Shown: piece after piece, positions 24,038-32,838 of the stretch | How positions within the stretch are numbered: the stretch's first letter is position 1 | How the letters are laid out: each line of letters opens with the position of its first letter | Assembly (NCBI GenBank): GCA_009695065.1 | Contig: SIBR01000026.1 | Location: 1 to 50,186, forward strand | Reading direction: 5' to 3' | Origin: Opitutus sp. | GTDB lineage: Bacteria > Verrucomicrobiota > Verrucomicrobiae > Opitutales > Opitutaceae | DNA length: 50,186 nucleotides | Position numbers and translations under genes: made by a program | The notes under the pieces: generated by a model | Seen by the model: the letters and a program-made list of their open reading frames with translations, nothing else | Databases searched by the model: none | Told to the model about the DNA's origin: nothing

Positions 24038-26176
24038 TCACCACGCCTGCGAAAGGGTCAGCTTGATCGTGCGCGGATCGCCCGGCCGCCAAAGCGTGCC
24101 GTTGGTGGCGGCGACATAGGTCTTGTCGAAGAGGTTGGCGACACTCAGCCCGACACTCAGTCCCTGGCGCAGGCCGTAATTCGCATTGAGGTAGAAACGC
24201 TCGTAAGCTGGCAAAATCTGCGAAACGGCCGTCGCGGTGAGCTTTCGCTCATTCTGGTAAAGCACACCGCCGCCGAGGACGAATCCACCAAACTTATTCA
24301 CGCTCCAGCGGTACCGGACAAAAAGCTGCGCCTGGCTCTTCGGCACGCCCGGGACGGCGGGGCCCTGGACTCCGCCGGTGGTCGGGCGCACATCTTGGTT
24401 CACCCAGCCCGCCATGAGGGTAAGATTGTCATTGTTATAGGTGAGATTAAACTCCGTCCCAGTGCCCGAGTTGGAGCCGCTGTTTGCAAAGAAGGAATTG
24501 TTCGGCGCCGCCAGGCGGACGGGCTGCCCGACAACCTGCACGTCGAACGAGGCCAGGCTGACTTGCAGCCGCTCCTTGAACAGCGAGGCCTTGATGCCGT
24601 ATTCCTCCGACTTGCCCGTGGTTGGGTCGAGCGCCGAACCGTCGAGCCGGAAGCCGCCGCCCAAGTTGGCCTGAAACGCCTCGCTGTACTGATAGTAGAG
24701 CGAGATCTGCTCGATGGGCCGCACCACCACGCCGTAGCGCGGAGCGGTTTTCTCGTTGGGCGGGTCCACGATGTCCTGAAACGGGGTCACCTGCAGCAGA
24801 CGGTGGGACGTGACTTTGTCGTGGCGGGTCCCGGCGACAAGAATCAGGCGATCATGAAAAATACTGGCCTGGTAGGTCCCCGCGTAGCCCGTGGCATTGC
24901 TGACGCCCAGCGTGTTCGTGGCGAGGCTGGCGGCGGCGTCATAGAAGCTCGGCTTCGGCGCGCCATAGACGGGACTGATCAGATCGATGGAGGCCAGCGG
25001 GGCGCGGCGCACATTGCTGCGGAACTTCCAGTGGAAGTAGTCCGCCGCCAGGACGAATTGGTGCGTGATGGGGCCGGTTTGAAACTTGCCGAGCAGGTTG
25101 CCCTCGAGAAACGAATACTCCTCCCAGCGGTTGAGATCGAAGGCCCGGCGGTTGATCGTGCGATTGTTCGCGGCGGTGCTGAGATATTCGACCTGCTGGA
25201 TTGGGTTGTTGATGTAGGTCTGGAAGCCGGCGACACGCGCCGTGAAATGCTCCCCGAGCCGCTGATCGGCGGTCACCCGCACGCTTTCCTTCTCGATTTT
25301 GCTGTTCTGCCATGGCTCGTCGATGCTGCGGCTGATTGGTACCGTAAGGGAGAACAGGCCGGCGGCATCGGGCACGGCGGGAATGAAATTGTCCTCCTGG
25401 TGCTCCTCCCGCAGCACCTCGCCGAAGACCGTCACATCCGTGGTCGCGGTCGGTTTCCATTCCAGCACGGGCGCGACGAAGAGGCGTTTCACGTCGTGCA
25501 GGTCACGGAAACTCCCGTTGCTGGTGTACGCCGCGTTGACGCGGTACATCAGCGTTTTTTCCGGGTTGATCGGACCGGTTACGTCGGCCGTGCCGCGATA
25601 GTAATCGTAGCTGCCAACGGTCGCGGCCACCTGCTGCCACTGCTGCGCCTTGGGCCGCTTGGAGATGCGGTTGACGATGCCGCCGAAACCGCGGGCGTTG
25701 CCGAAGAGATTGCTCGCCGGCCCCTTGATCACCTCAATTTGTTGCACTTGGGCGAACTCGCCACCGCCCCACTCCTGCACGTCACGGAAGCCGTCGATAT
25801 AAAGCTGCTGCACGCCAAAGCCCCGGATGCTGAAGGTGTCCTGGTTGCGCGTCGCCGCGCTCGGCACGCCGCCGATCAGCGGGATGACGTCGGCCAGCGT
25901 CGTGGCGGACATGTCCTTGAGGAAGGCGTCGGTCAGCACCACGATGGTCTGCGGCACATCCCGAATCTTCTGGTTGAAACGGGAAGCCGAGATGACTTCG
26001 GAGGACGTGTAGCCTTGCTGGCTCTCCGCCGTGATGACGAACGGATTGAGCACGACGGTCTCATCCGCCGGTTTGGCCGGCGGCGGGGTGGATTGGGCGA
26101 ATAAAGCGGGGATCAGCCCCAGGCAGCAGCCGAGGGCAGCGACGACGCACGCGCGTCGGCAAGCGGGTTTTTTCAT
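24038..26176 (-). CDS. TonB-dependent receptor, siderophore-receptor-like fold
   Basis: 712 aa. Signal peptide (MKKPACRRACVVAALGCCLGLIPALFA), then a short linker with VVLNPFVITAESQQGYTSSE, which has the look of Opitutaceae receptors. Plug domain about residues 58-170: RDVPQTIVVLTDAFL, RNQDTFSIRGFGVQQLYIDGF, QVQQIEVIKGPASNLFGNARGFGGIVN. The rest is beta-barrel, ending in an aromatic strand (KLTLSQAW). Although homologous to ferric siderophore receptors, its place at the head of a sugar-catabolic arm suggests uptake of an oligosaccharide or glycoside across the outer membrane. It is divergent from the IclR regulator across a 127-base promoter region. Confidence 0.88.
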   Translation of the reverse strand: MKKPACRRACVVAALGCCLGLIPALFAQSTPPPAKPADETVVLNPFVITAESQQGYTSSEVISASRFNQKIRDVPQTIVVLTDAFLKDMSATTLADVIPLIGGVPSAATRNQDTFSIRGFGVQQLYIDGFRDVQEWGGGEFAQVQQIEVIKGPASNLFGNARGFGGIVNRISKRPKAQQWQQVAATVGSYDYYRGTADVTGPINPEKTLMYRVNAAYTSNGSFRDLHDVKRLFVAPVLEWKPTATTDVTVFGEVLREEHQEDNFIPAVPDAAGLFSLTVPISRSIDEPWQNSKIEKESVRVTADQRLGEHFTARVAGFQTYINNPIQQVEYLSTAANNRTINRRAFDLNRWEEYSFLEGNLLGKFQTGPITHQFVLAADYFHWKFRSNVRRAPLASIDLISPVYGAPKPSFYDAAASLATNTLGVSNATGYAGTYQASIFHDRLILVAGTRHDKVTSHRLLQVTPFQDIVDPPNEKTAPRYGVVVRPIEQISLYYQYSEAFQANLGGGFRLDGSALDPTTGKSEEYGIKASLFKERLQVSLASFDVQVVGQPVRLAAPNNSFFANSGSNSGTGTEFNLTYNNDNLTLMAGWVNQDVRPTTGGVQGPAVPGVPKSQAQLFVRYRWSVNKFGGFVLGGGVLYQNERKLTATAVSQILPAYERFYLNANYGLRQGLSVGLSVANLFDKTYVAATNGTLWRPGDPRTIKLTLSQAW

Positions 26177-26303
26177 GTTTTTAGGAGCTGGTGGTTGGGC
26201 AACACTTCCGCCACAGGGGTCGTGGGAAGAACTCGTCTTGAAGGAAAACGAAGTTTACTCTTGTTCTATTAGTAGAGTACTGTTCTATTAGTCAAGCGTC
26301 GAA
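26177..26303. promoter_or_regulatory. Divergent promoter region with probable IclR operator
   Basis: Between the TonB receptor and the IclR gene. It is markedly AT-richer than the surroundings. TGTTCTATTAGT occurs twice in direct orientation, at 26262-26273 and 26281-26292, 19 bases apart. An inverted repeat TACTCT/AGAGTA (26256-26261 with 26274-26279) brackets the first copy. These lie within about 50 bases of the iclR start, suited to autoregulation and control of both arms. Binding by this IclR protein is inferred from position. Confidence 0.6.
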
Positions 26304-27095
26304 ATGAAACCTCCCGAGACGCGTGAAGCGGAAAATTCCCAAGTGCCGGCGCTCGACCGGACATTGGACATCCTTGAACTGCTCGCCGCCCATCCCGATG
26401 GGATGCGAATGCGGGAAATCGCGGAAAGGCTCCAACTGCCGGCCAACAGCGTGTTTCGCATCACCGCGACCTTGGAAGATCGCGGTTACCTCCTGCGCGA
26501 AGGCGATGATATGCGCTATCGGCTGAGCCGAAAGCTGCTGTCCCTCGGCTATGCGGCAATTGGCGAGGACAAGCTGGTGGAGCACTCGCTCGACGTCATG
26601 CAAAGCCTGCGTGACGACACCCATGAAACAGTTCTGATTGGAGTCCGGGCGGATTTGCAGGGCATCGTGCTCGAGCAGGTCGCCGCGACCCAGCCTATAA
26701 AATTCCTCGTCGATCCCGGAACGCATTTTCCTCTCCACACGTCGGCCCCCGGCAAGGTTTTCGTCGCTTTCCTGCTACCGGTCGAGCAAGCCGCCCTGCT
26801 CAAACGCCTCCGTTTCCCGCGCTTCAACGCCCGGACGCTCGACTCGCGGGAAAAATTCGAGGCCGAACTCGCCAAGGTGTTCGCCCAAGGCTATGCGATC
26901 GACCGCGCCGAAGAAATCGATGGCCTGCACTGCGTCGGGGCGCCGATTTTCAATCATCGCGGTTATCCCATCGCCTCCATCTGGGCCACCGGCCCGAGCT
27001 TCCGTTTCCCCGAGTCCGCCTTCGAGCGCATGGGCAAACTGGTCGCGGCCGCCGCGGAAAAAATTTCCCGGCGCTTCGGCTACAATCTCCTCTAG
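26304..27095 (+). CDS. IclR family transcriptional regulator
   Basis: 263 aa, cytoplasmic. The N-terminal winged helix (LDRTLDILELLAAHPDGMRMREIAERLQLPANSVFRITATLEDRGYL, about residues 12-58) and the C-terminal effector domain (from about 80, with LHTSAPGKVFVAFL and EIDGLHCVGAPIFNHRGYPIASIWATGPSFRFP) are complete. IclR regulators often control catabolism of the compound, or a product of it, that they bind. It heads the plus-strand arm and is divergent from the minus-strand arm, which makes it the likely regulator of the whole 14-35 kb locus. Confidence 0.9.
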   Translation: MKPPETREAENSQVPALDRTLDILELLAAHPDGMRMREIAERLQLPANSVFRITATLEDRGYLLREGDDMRYRLSRKLLSLGYAAIGEDKLVEHSLDVMQSLRDDTHETVLIGVRADLQGIVLEQVAATQPIKFLVDPGTHFPLHTSAPGKVFVAFLLPVEQAALLKRLRFPRFNARTLDSREKFEAELAKVFAQGYAIDRAEEIDGLHCVGAPIFNHRGYPIASIWATGPSFRFPESAFERMGKLVAAAAEKISRRFGYNLL

Positions 27096-27191
27096 TCACG
27101 CTCACCCCTCCCACGGCGCCCGGTATCCCGCAACGGAGTACTCCCAAGCCGGGCGAAATCCACCGGCGATCCCTTCCAACCCAATTTATCC

Positions 27192-27923
27192 ATGCCTCCT
27201 CCGCTCAAAGATCACGTGGCGCTCGTCACCGGCGGCACGAAAGGCTTCGGTGCCGGAATCGCAGCCAAGCTGGCCGCCGCCGGCGCGCGGGTCTGGGTGA
27301 CCGGTCGGGATGCGGCCGCGCTCGCGCAAGCCGCCCGCAACGCCGGCATCCAGGTCCTTCGCGCCGATGCCACCGTACCGGCGGACTGGGACCGGGTGAT
27401 CGCCGAAATCATCGGGGCCACGGGCCGGCTCGACATCCTCGTGAACAATGCGGGCGGCGGCGTGAAGATTGCGCCGGCCGCCGAGCAATCGGATGAGACC
27501 ATCGCCGCCAGCCTCGCCTTGAACCTGACCGCGGCGATGTACGGTTGCCGCCGGGCCGCGCCCATCATGCAGCGGCAAAAAAGCGGCATCATCGTGAACA
27601 TTTCCAGTGTGTGCTCGCGCCATTCGTGGCCGGGCTGGGGGGTGTACGGAGCCGCCAAGGCCGGACTCGAGAATTTTTCCAAATCGCTCTACCTCGAGTT
27701 GCGTCCGCATGGCGTGCGCGTGACGACGGTCATTCCCTCGTGGGGCGCCACGCAGTTCACCAACGCCTCCGGCCTCGGTCCGCGCGATGCCGCCACCCTG
27801 GAAAAATGCATTCAACCGTCCGAGTTGGGCCAGATAGTGGCCGATCTTTGCTCTTTGCCGCCGCATCTCTGTGTGCAGGAAACGCTAATCTGGCCCACCG
27901 TGCAGGACGTTTCACCGCTGTGA
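27192..27923 (+). CDS. SDR-family NAD(P)-dependent oxidoreductase
   Basis: 243 aa, cytoplasmic. Rossmann motif VTGGTKGFGAGIAAKL, structural motif LVNNAGGG, catalytic serine in VNISSVCS and the Y-x-x-x-K pair in GVYGAAKAG. Classical SDR length. SDRs oxidise or reduce sugar or polyol hydroxyls. It lies 96 bases after the regulator and starts the plus-strand run of catabolic genes. The substrate cannot be read. Confidence 0.88.
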   Translation: MPPPLKDHVALVTGGTKGFGAGIAAKLAAAGARVWVTGRDAAALAQAARNAGIQVLRADATVPADWDRVIAEIIGATGRLDILVNNAGGGVKIAPAAEQSDETIAASLALNLTAAMYGCRRAAPIMQRQKSGIIVNISSVCSRHSWPGWGVYGAAKAGLENFSKSLYLELRPHGVRVTTVIPSWGATQFTNASGLGPRDAATLEKCIQPSELGQIVADLCSLPPHLCVQETLIWPTVQDVSPL

Positions 27924-28064
27924 GTGCACGCCGAAATTTTAGCGGCATGGCCTGGGGTTCACGCTTCGCGGCGAAACGAATCGCGTTTTTTCCGCTGAAT
28001 TTCCCGGCCGGCCGCAGTATTCGCGGACGGCCTTCGGCGCGGTTCCGGGTAAATCCATAGCTCC

Positions 28065-29522
28065 ATGTCGCCCTCCGCTTTCGATTTGGTCGTGGTCGGC
28101 GCCGGTTCCGGCGGTTTTTCCGCCGCGCTCGCCGCCAGCCGCCTCGGCCTCCACGTGCTGTTGGTCGAGAAAAGCGATTCGCTCGGCGGCAACGCGGCGC
28201 GCGGCGGCGTGAACAATTGGGAGCCCGGCGTCGGCGGCACGGGGATTCCGTTCGACCTCTACAAACGTTTGAAGAAAATCCCGAACGCCATCGGCATTTA
28301 TTCCTTCGGCCGGCACTATGCGTGGCAGGGCCCGGAGGTGAATCCGAAGTACCCCGGCGGCGAGCTCCTGATCGATCGCTCCCGGCACTACCTCGACTCC
28401 CTCCGGCGTTACGGCGCGCCCCCCCTGGCCGCGGCCGAGGCGTTCCGCCGCCAACACTGGCACGGCGTGCCGCTCGAGCCGGCGATTTATGCCGCCGAAA
28501 TGGAAAAAATGCTCGCCGAGACGGGTCGCTGCACGGTCTGGAAAAATACCGCGTTTACCGGCGTGGTCGTCCAGGACCGCCGGATCACGTCGCTCGTCCT
28601 GGACCATGGCCGGTCGGTGACCGCGCCTTGCTTCATCGACGCCACCGCCGATGTGCTGCTCGCGCAGCGGGGCGGCTGCCACACGTCGCTGGGCCAGGAG
28701 CCACGCTCGCTTTACGACGAACCCAGCGCGCCGCGCGAACCCAACGACCGGCTCAACGGCACGACGTTGATTTACCGGGTCTCACCGACGGAAACGGCCG
28801 GCATCGAGCCGCTGCCGCCTGGCATTCCGGCGGCGTGCTGGTGGGCGGAGAAATTTCCCGTTGCGGCTTGCACCCAATATCCCAACGGCGATTTCAACAT
28901 CAACTCGCTGCCGACGATGGCGGGCCGCGAAACCGCCACCCTCGGTTATGCCGCGGCCTATGCGGAATGCGGTCGCCGGATTCGCGCGCACTGGCATTTT
29001 CTGCAGACGAGCTTCCCGGAATTTCAGCGCTACCAGCGCACCTGGGTCGCGCCGGGCCTCGGCGTGCGCGAGGGCCCGCGCCTGGTCGGACGCTACGTGC
29101 TGACCGAGCACGATCTGCTGGCCGGCATTGGCGACCAAAAACACGACGACATCATCGCCCTCGCCGATCATGCCAAGGACACCCACGGGGCCGATACCGG
29201 CCGCGCGGGCTGCGGCGAGTTGGCGGAACCCTACGGCATCCCCTACCGCTGCCTGTTGCCGGTCGAACTCGACAATCTCGCCGTGGCGTGTCGCGGCGCG
29301 AGCCTTTCCTCGGTCGCCGCGTCGAGCTGCCGGCTGTCGCGCACCATGATGCAGCTCGGCCAGGCGGCCGGGACCGCCGCGGCCATGGCCGGTAAACTTT
29401 CCGTGCCACTGCCCGATGTTCCCCCCGCGGAACTTCGCGCCGAACTCCGCGCGCAGCACGTGGAGCTCACCTGGCCGCGCCCGGCGGAATTGGTGCGTTA
29501 CCTGGAGAACGAAGACGCCTGA
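28065..29522 (+). CDS. FAD-dependent oxidoreductase, FAD_oxidored family
   Basis: 485 aa. FAD-binding motif VVVGAGSGGFSAALAASRLG at the N-terminus, then GLHVLLVEKSDSLGGNAARGGVNNWEPG. CFIDATADVLLAQRGG and the C-terminal LSSVAASSCRLSRTMMQLGQAAGTAAAM are the second FAD-contact segments typical of this family. Members are abundant in Verrucomicrobiota and Planctomycetes glycan loci and mostly uncharacterised. No signal peptide. It is separated by one base from the next gene (stop 29522, start 29524), so they are coupled. A longer paralogue with a discoidin tail is at 45227. Confidence 0.85.
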   Translation: MSPSAFDLVVVGAGSGGFSAALAASRLGLHVLLVEKSDSLGGNAARGGVNNWEPGVGGTGIPFDLYKRLKKIPNAIGIYSFGRHYAWQGPEVNPKYPGGELLIDRSRHYLDSLRRYGAPPLAAAEAFRRQHWHGVPLEPAIYAAEMEKMLAETGRCTVWKNTAFTGVVVQDRRITSLVLDHGRSVTAPCFIDATADVLLAQRGGCHTSLGQEPRSLYDEPSAPREPNDRLNGTTLIYRVSPTETAGIEPLPPGIPAACWWAEKFPVAACTQYPNGDFNINSLPTMAGRETATLGYAAAYAECGRRIRAHWHFLQTSFPEFQRYQRTWVAPGLGVREGPRLVGRYVLTEHDLLAGIGDQKHDDIIALADHAKDTHGADTGRAGCGELAEPYGIPYRCLLPVELDNLAVACRGASLSSVAASSCRLSRTMMQLGQAAGTAAAMAGKLSVPLPDVPPAELRAELRAQHVELTWPRPAELVRYLENEDA

Positions 29523-29523
29523 A

Positions 29524-30327
29524 ATGTCCGCACCCGCGTTTCCCTTCGGCTTCGTGGCCGCCGAACACGATACGCGGCATCAGCGGGTCATTGCCGTGTC
29601 CCGCGAGGGAGAGATTACTCACTGCTATGATTGCGACGACCTGCCGCTCGACGTCGACCTTCACCCGGACGGCCGCGTCCTGCTCACCACACGGAAGGCG
29701 GTCATTGAACTCGACGCCCACTGGCGCGAAATCTGGCGCTATACCATCGCCGACGTGCTGGTGTCCGCCGCCCAGTGGCTGCCCGATGACCAGATTCTCG
29801 TGGCCGACACGTCCCGCGCGCAAATCTACACGCTGAACCATGCCCGCCAAATCGGACGGGCGGTGCACGTGCCCGGCGCACCCGATCTGGCGCCACCCTA
29901 TAACCTTTTCCGCAACGTTCGCCAGCTGGCGGACGAACGCCTGCTGGTGGCGTGCCTGCATGATCGCAAAGTGGCGGAGTTCGACTGGCATGAAGGCCTC
30001 GTGTGGCACGCGCCCGTCGAGGGCACTCCCTACATGGCGCTGCGCCTCGCGGGAAACCGCACCCTGGTGAGCCTCGGGCCCAGCGGCCGAATCGTGGAGC
30101 TTGATTCCTCGGGAAACGTCATTGCGCGCTACGACATGACGACCGATCACGGGCTCGAACGCGGCTGGATCGCCGGCATCACTCTGCAAGCGGACGGTAC
30201 CGTTACCTACTCCGATTCCAGGCACGACCGGCTCGTGGCATTCGACTGGCGGAGCAAAAAACTGCGCGGCATTTTTCAGAATCGGGACGTGCTCGTGCAC
30301 CCCTCGACGCACCTCATTCTGCCCTGA
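29524..30327 (+). CDS. Beta-propeller-like protein of unknown function
   Basis: 267 aa from the ATG at 29524. About five or six repeats can be laid out, each with a D/N-G-turn pattern: GEITHCYDCDDLPLDVDLHPDGRVLLTT, then HWREIWRYTIADVLVSAAQWLPDDQILVAD, RQLADERLLVACLHDRKVAEFDW, RLAGNRTLVSLGPSGRIVELD, TLQADGTVTYSDSRHDRLVAFD. This suggests a six-bladed propeller of the NHL/SMP-30/arylsulfotransferase-like type. No signal peptide. Directly coupled to the FAD_oxidored gene, so possibly a lactonase-like or accessory partner; that is a guess. Confidence 0.6.
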   Translation: MSAPAFPFGFVAAEHDTRHQRVIAVSREGEITHCYDCDDLPLDVDLHPDGRVLLTTRKAVIELDAHWREIWRYTIADVLVSAAQWLPDDQILVADTSRAQIYTLNHARQIGRAVHVPGAPDLAPPYNLFRNVRQLADERLLVACLHDRKVAEFDWHEGLVWHAPVEGTPYMALRLAGNRTLVSLGPSGRIVELDSSGNVIARYDMTTDHGLERGWIAGITLQADGTVTYSDSRHDRLVAFDWRSKKLRGIFQNRDVLVHPSTHLILP

Positions 30328-30387
30328 GCCCGGCGCGCCTTCAACTCATCCCGCCCGCGCGCCCGCGGGCGCGTAACGTGAAACCCC

Positions 30388-31953
30388 ATGCAATTCCCGC
30401 CTCGTTCCTCGCTGCTGCATCGTCTCCGCGCCCTGCGCACGGTTGACGTTCTGATCATCGGCGGCGGCATCAATGGCGCCGGGGTGTTGCGCGACCTCGC
30501 GGCGAATGGCGTGGACGCCCTGCTGGCGGATCGGGCGGACTTCTCCGCCGGGGCGACCTCGGCTTCGTCGCGCATGATTCACGGCGGCCTGCGCTACCTC
30601 GAGAACGGCGAGTTCCGCCTCGTGCGCGAATCGCTCCACGAACGCAACCGCCTGCTGCACCATGCCCCGCACGCGGTGAAACCGCTGCCGACGACCATTC
30701 CGATTTTTTCCCGGTGGTCGGGTTTGAGCAACGCGCTGGAAAAATTCCTCGGCCGCACCTCCCGGCCGGCGAAACGCGGCGCCTTTCTGATCAAGATCGG
30801 CCTGACGCTCTACGAGTGGTTTTCCGGCCGCGATCAGATCCTGCCGCGCCATGCGTTCACCCGCCGGGCGGAGGCGCTGCGTCAGCGCCCGCTCCTGCAT
30901 CCCGGGATCGTTTGCACCGCGACGTATTACGACGCGTGGATTCCGCTGCCGGAGCGATTGTGCCTCGAAATAATCGATGACGCCGGGGCCGCGCACCCCG
31001 GCGCGGTCGCGGCCAATTATGTCGGGGTGGTCCGCCTCACGGGCGACGGCGGCGTGGTGCTGCGGGATGAGGTGTCCGGCGAGGAATTCACCGTGCGGCC
31101 CCGCGTGGTGGTGAATGCCACGGGGGCGTGGGTCGATTTCACCAATGACGCGCTCGCGACCCCGACCCGATTCATCGGCGGGACCAAGGGGTCGCACCTC
31201 GTCGTCGATCATCCCGAGCTCCTTGCCGCGACGCGCGGCCAGCAGATTTTCTACGAGAACGAGGACGGCCGCATTTGCATCTTTTTCCCCGTTCACGGGC
31301 GCGTGCTCGTGGGCTCGACCGACATCCGCCTCGACGATCCGTCCCAGGCGGTGTGCGACGACTCCGAGATCGAGTACCTGCTGGAATCGGTGCGCACGGT
31401 GTTTCCCGCGATCGTGATCGGGCGCGAGCACATCCTCGCGCGCTTTTGCGGCGTGCGGCCGCTGCCGCGCAGCGAGGCCGGCTTCACCGGACGAATCAGC
31501 CGCGACCATGCGTGTCGCGACCTTCCGCCCGACGTCCGCCGGCCCTGGCCGCTGCATTCGCTCGTCGGCGGGAAATGGACCACGTTCCGGGCGTTCGCCG
31601 AGGAGGTCACCGACCGGGTCCTGGCGGAGCTCGGCCGCAGCCGGCGCGCCTCCACCCGCGACCTGGCGATCGGCGGGCGCACCCCTGAGGCCGACCTGGA
31701 ATCCCCCGCCGCGTTGCGCGCCCTGCTCGCCACCGAGGCGGTCGTACACCTCGATGATCTGCTCCTCCGCCGCACCCCGCTCGCCCTGTATGGCCGGCTC
31801 ACTGCGGAGAAGTTCGCGGCGATTGCCGCGCTTGCGGCGGATGTGCTGGGTTGGGATGCTGCCCGGCTCGCCGCGGAGAAAAATCGCGCCCGGCAGATTC
31901 TCTTCACGCGTCACGGCGTCGACGTCATCCCCGCCACCACGGCCAAAAATTAG
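30388..31953 (+). CDS. GlpD/EryB-like FAD-dependent polyol-phosphate dehydrogenase
   Basis: 521 aa. FAD motif DVLIIGGGINGAGVLRDLAANG, and the GlpD signature FSAGATSASSRMIHGGLRYLENGEFRLVRESLHERNRLL. The C-terminal part holds VGSTDIRLDDP and the ILARFCGVRPLPRSEAG segment, then GGKWTTFRAFAEEVTDRVL, all found in GlpD. The family oxidises glycerol 3-phosphate, or in the case of EryB erythritol phosphate, and passes electrons to quinone at the inner membrane. With an EryA-type kinase and an EryC-type isomerase in the same locus, a polyol phosphate other than glycerol phosphate is plausible. It ends three bases before the aldolase gene. Confidence 0.85.
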   Translation: MQFPPRSSLLHRLRALRTVDVLIIGGGINGAGVLRDLAANGVDALLADRADFSAGATSASSRMIHGGLRYLENGEFRLVRESLHERNRLLHHAPHAVKPLPTTIPIFSRWSGLSNALEKFLGRTSRPAKRGAFLIKIGLTLYEWFSGRDQILPRHAFTRRAEALRQRPLLHPGIVCTATYYDAWIPLPERLCLEIIDDAGAAHPGAVAANYVGVVRLTGDGGVVLRDEVSGEEFTVRPRVVVNATGAWVDFTNDALATPTRFIGGTKGSHLVVDHPELLAATRGQQIFYENEDGRICIFFPVHGRVLVGSTDIRLDDPSQAVCDDSEIEYLLESVRTVFPAIVIGREHILARFCGVRPLPRSEAGFTGRISRDHACRDLPPDVRRPWPLHSLVGGKWTTFRAFAEEVTDRVLAELGRSRRASTRDLAIGGRTPEADLESPAALRALLATEAVVHLDDLLLRRTPLALYGRLTAEKFAAIAALAADVLGWDAARLAAEKNRARQILFTRHGVDVIPATTAKN

Positions 31954-31956
31954 CCC

Positions 31957-32817
31957 ATGAGCCTCTTCACCACTCACAAAGTCCGCCTCAACCGTTTCCT
32001 GGGCGCCGACGGCCGCTGCCTCGATGTCGCGATCGACCACGGCGTGTTCAACGAACCTTCCTTCCTTTCCGGGCTCGAGGACATGCCCACCATCGTGCGG
32101 GCGCTGGTGGAAGCCGGCCCGGACGCGATTCAGATGAACACCGGTCAGGCCGATCTCCTGCAGTCGATCCCGGGCTCCCGCAAGCCGGCGCTCGTGTTGC
32201 GCACCGATGCCGGTAATCTCTACAACGCCTCGGCGCATCGCGTGATGTTCAATGAACTCGTGCACTGGGATGAGCCCATCCTCGGGGCGCTCAAGCTCGA
32301 TGCCGCCTGCGTCGTCTGCAACCTGCTGCTCATGCCGAACGAGCCGGAGCTGCATCGCCAGACCGTGTTGAATGCGGGCCGCCTCCGGGTCGTTTGCGAA
32401 CGGTACGGCATGCCGCTGATGATTGAGCCGCTCGTGCTCAAACCCAACTCCGTTGGCGGCGGCTATCAGGTCGATGGCGACAAGAAACTGATCACCGCGT
32501 TGGTCCGCCAGGCGCGCGAGCTCGGCGCTGATGTGATCAAGGCCGATCCCACGGACCATGCCGACGACTACCATGAAGTCATCGCCGCGGCCCGCTGTCC
32601 GGTCCTGGTCCGCGGCGGCGGCCGCAAACCCATCGACGTGGTTTTTCAGGAGGCCCACGTGTTTCTCGCCCAAGGCGCGCATGGCCTGGTTTACGGACGC
32701 AACATCTACCAGCACCCGAATCCGGCCCGGGTCGTGCGGGCGTTCATGGCGCTGATTCACGAGGGCGCGACGGCCGAGCGCGCGTTCGCCCTTTACGAAG
32801 GACGGGACCCGTCCTGA
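31957..32817 (+). CDS. Class I aldolase of the DhnA/LsrF/DeoC type
   Basis: 286 aa, cytosolic TIM barrel. Characteristic: CLDVAIDHGVFNEPSFLSGLED, AIQMNTGQADLL, VLRTDAGNLYN, LMIEPLVL, and the strand LGADVIKADPTDHADDYHEVI, whose lysine is the likely Schiff-base residue, then CPVLVRGGGRK and GAHGLVYGRNIYQHPNP. Related enzymes include archaeal-type fructose-bisphosphate aldolase, LsrF (an AI-2 breakdown thiolase) and AroA'. It would cleave the phosphorylated intermediate to a triose phosphate and a small aldehyde. The pair FGGY kinase plus LsrF-type enzyme also recalls the Lsr system. Confidence 0.82.
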   Translation: MSLFTTHKVRLNRFLGADGRCLDVAIDHGVFNEPSFLSGLEDMPTIVRALVEAGPDAIQMNTGQADLLQSIPGSRKPALVLRTDAGNLYNASAHRVMFNELVHWDEPILGALKLDAACVVCNLLLMPNEPELHRQTVLNAGRLRVVCERYGMPLMIEPLVLKPNSVGGGYQVDGDKKLITALVRQARELGADVIKADPTDHADDYHEVIAAARCPVLVRGGGRKPIDVVFQEAHVFLAQGAHGLVYGRNIYQHPNPARVVRAFMALIHEGATAERAFALYEGRDPS

Positions 32818-32838
32818 CGCGCTCGTACCATCCCGGTC

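Noticed and set aside
24038..26176. An iron-siderophore uptake receptor
   Set aside because: The fold is siderophore-receptor-like, but the operon partners are sugar enzymes and there are no siderophore, Fur-box or ferric reductase signs, so a sugar ligand is more likely.
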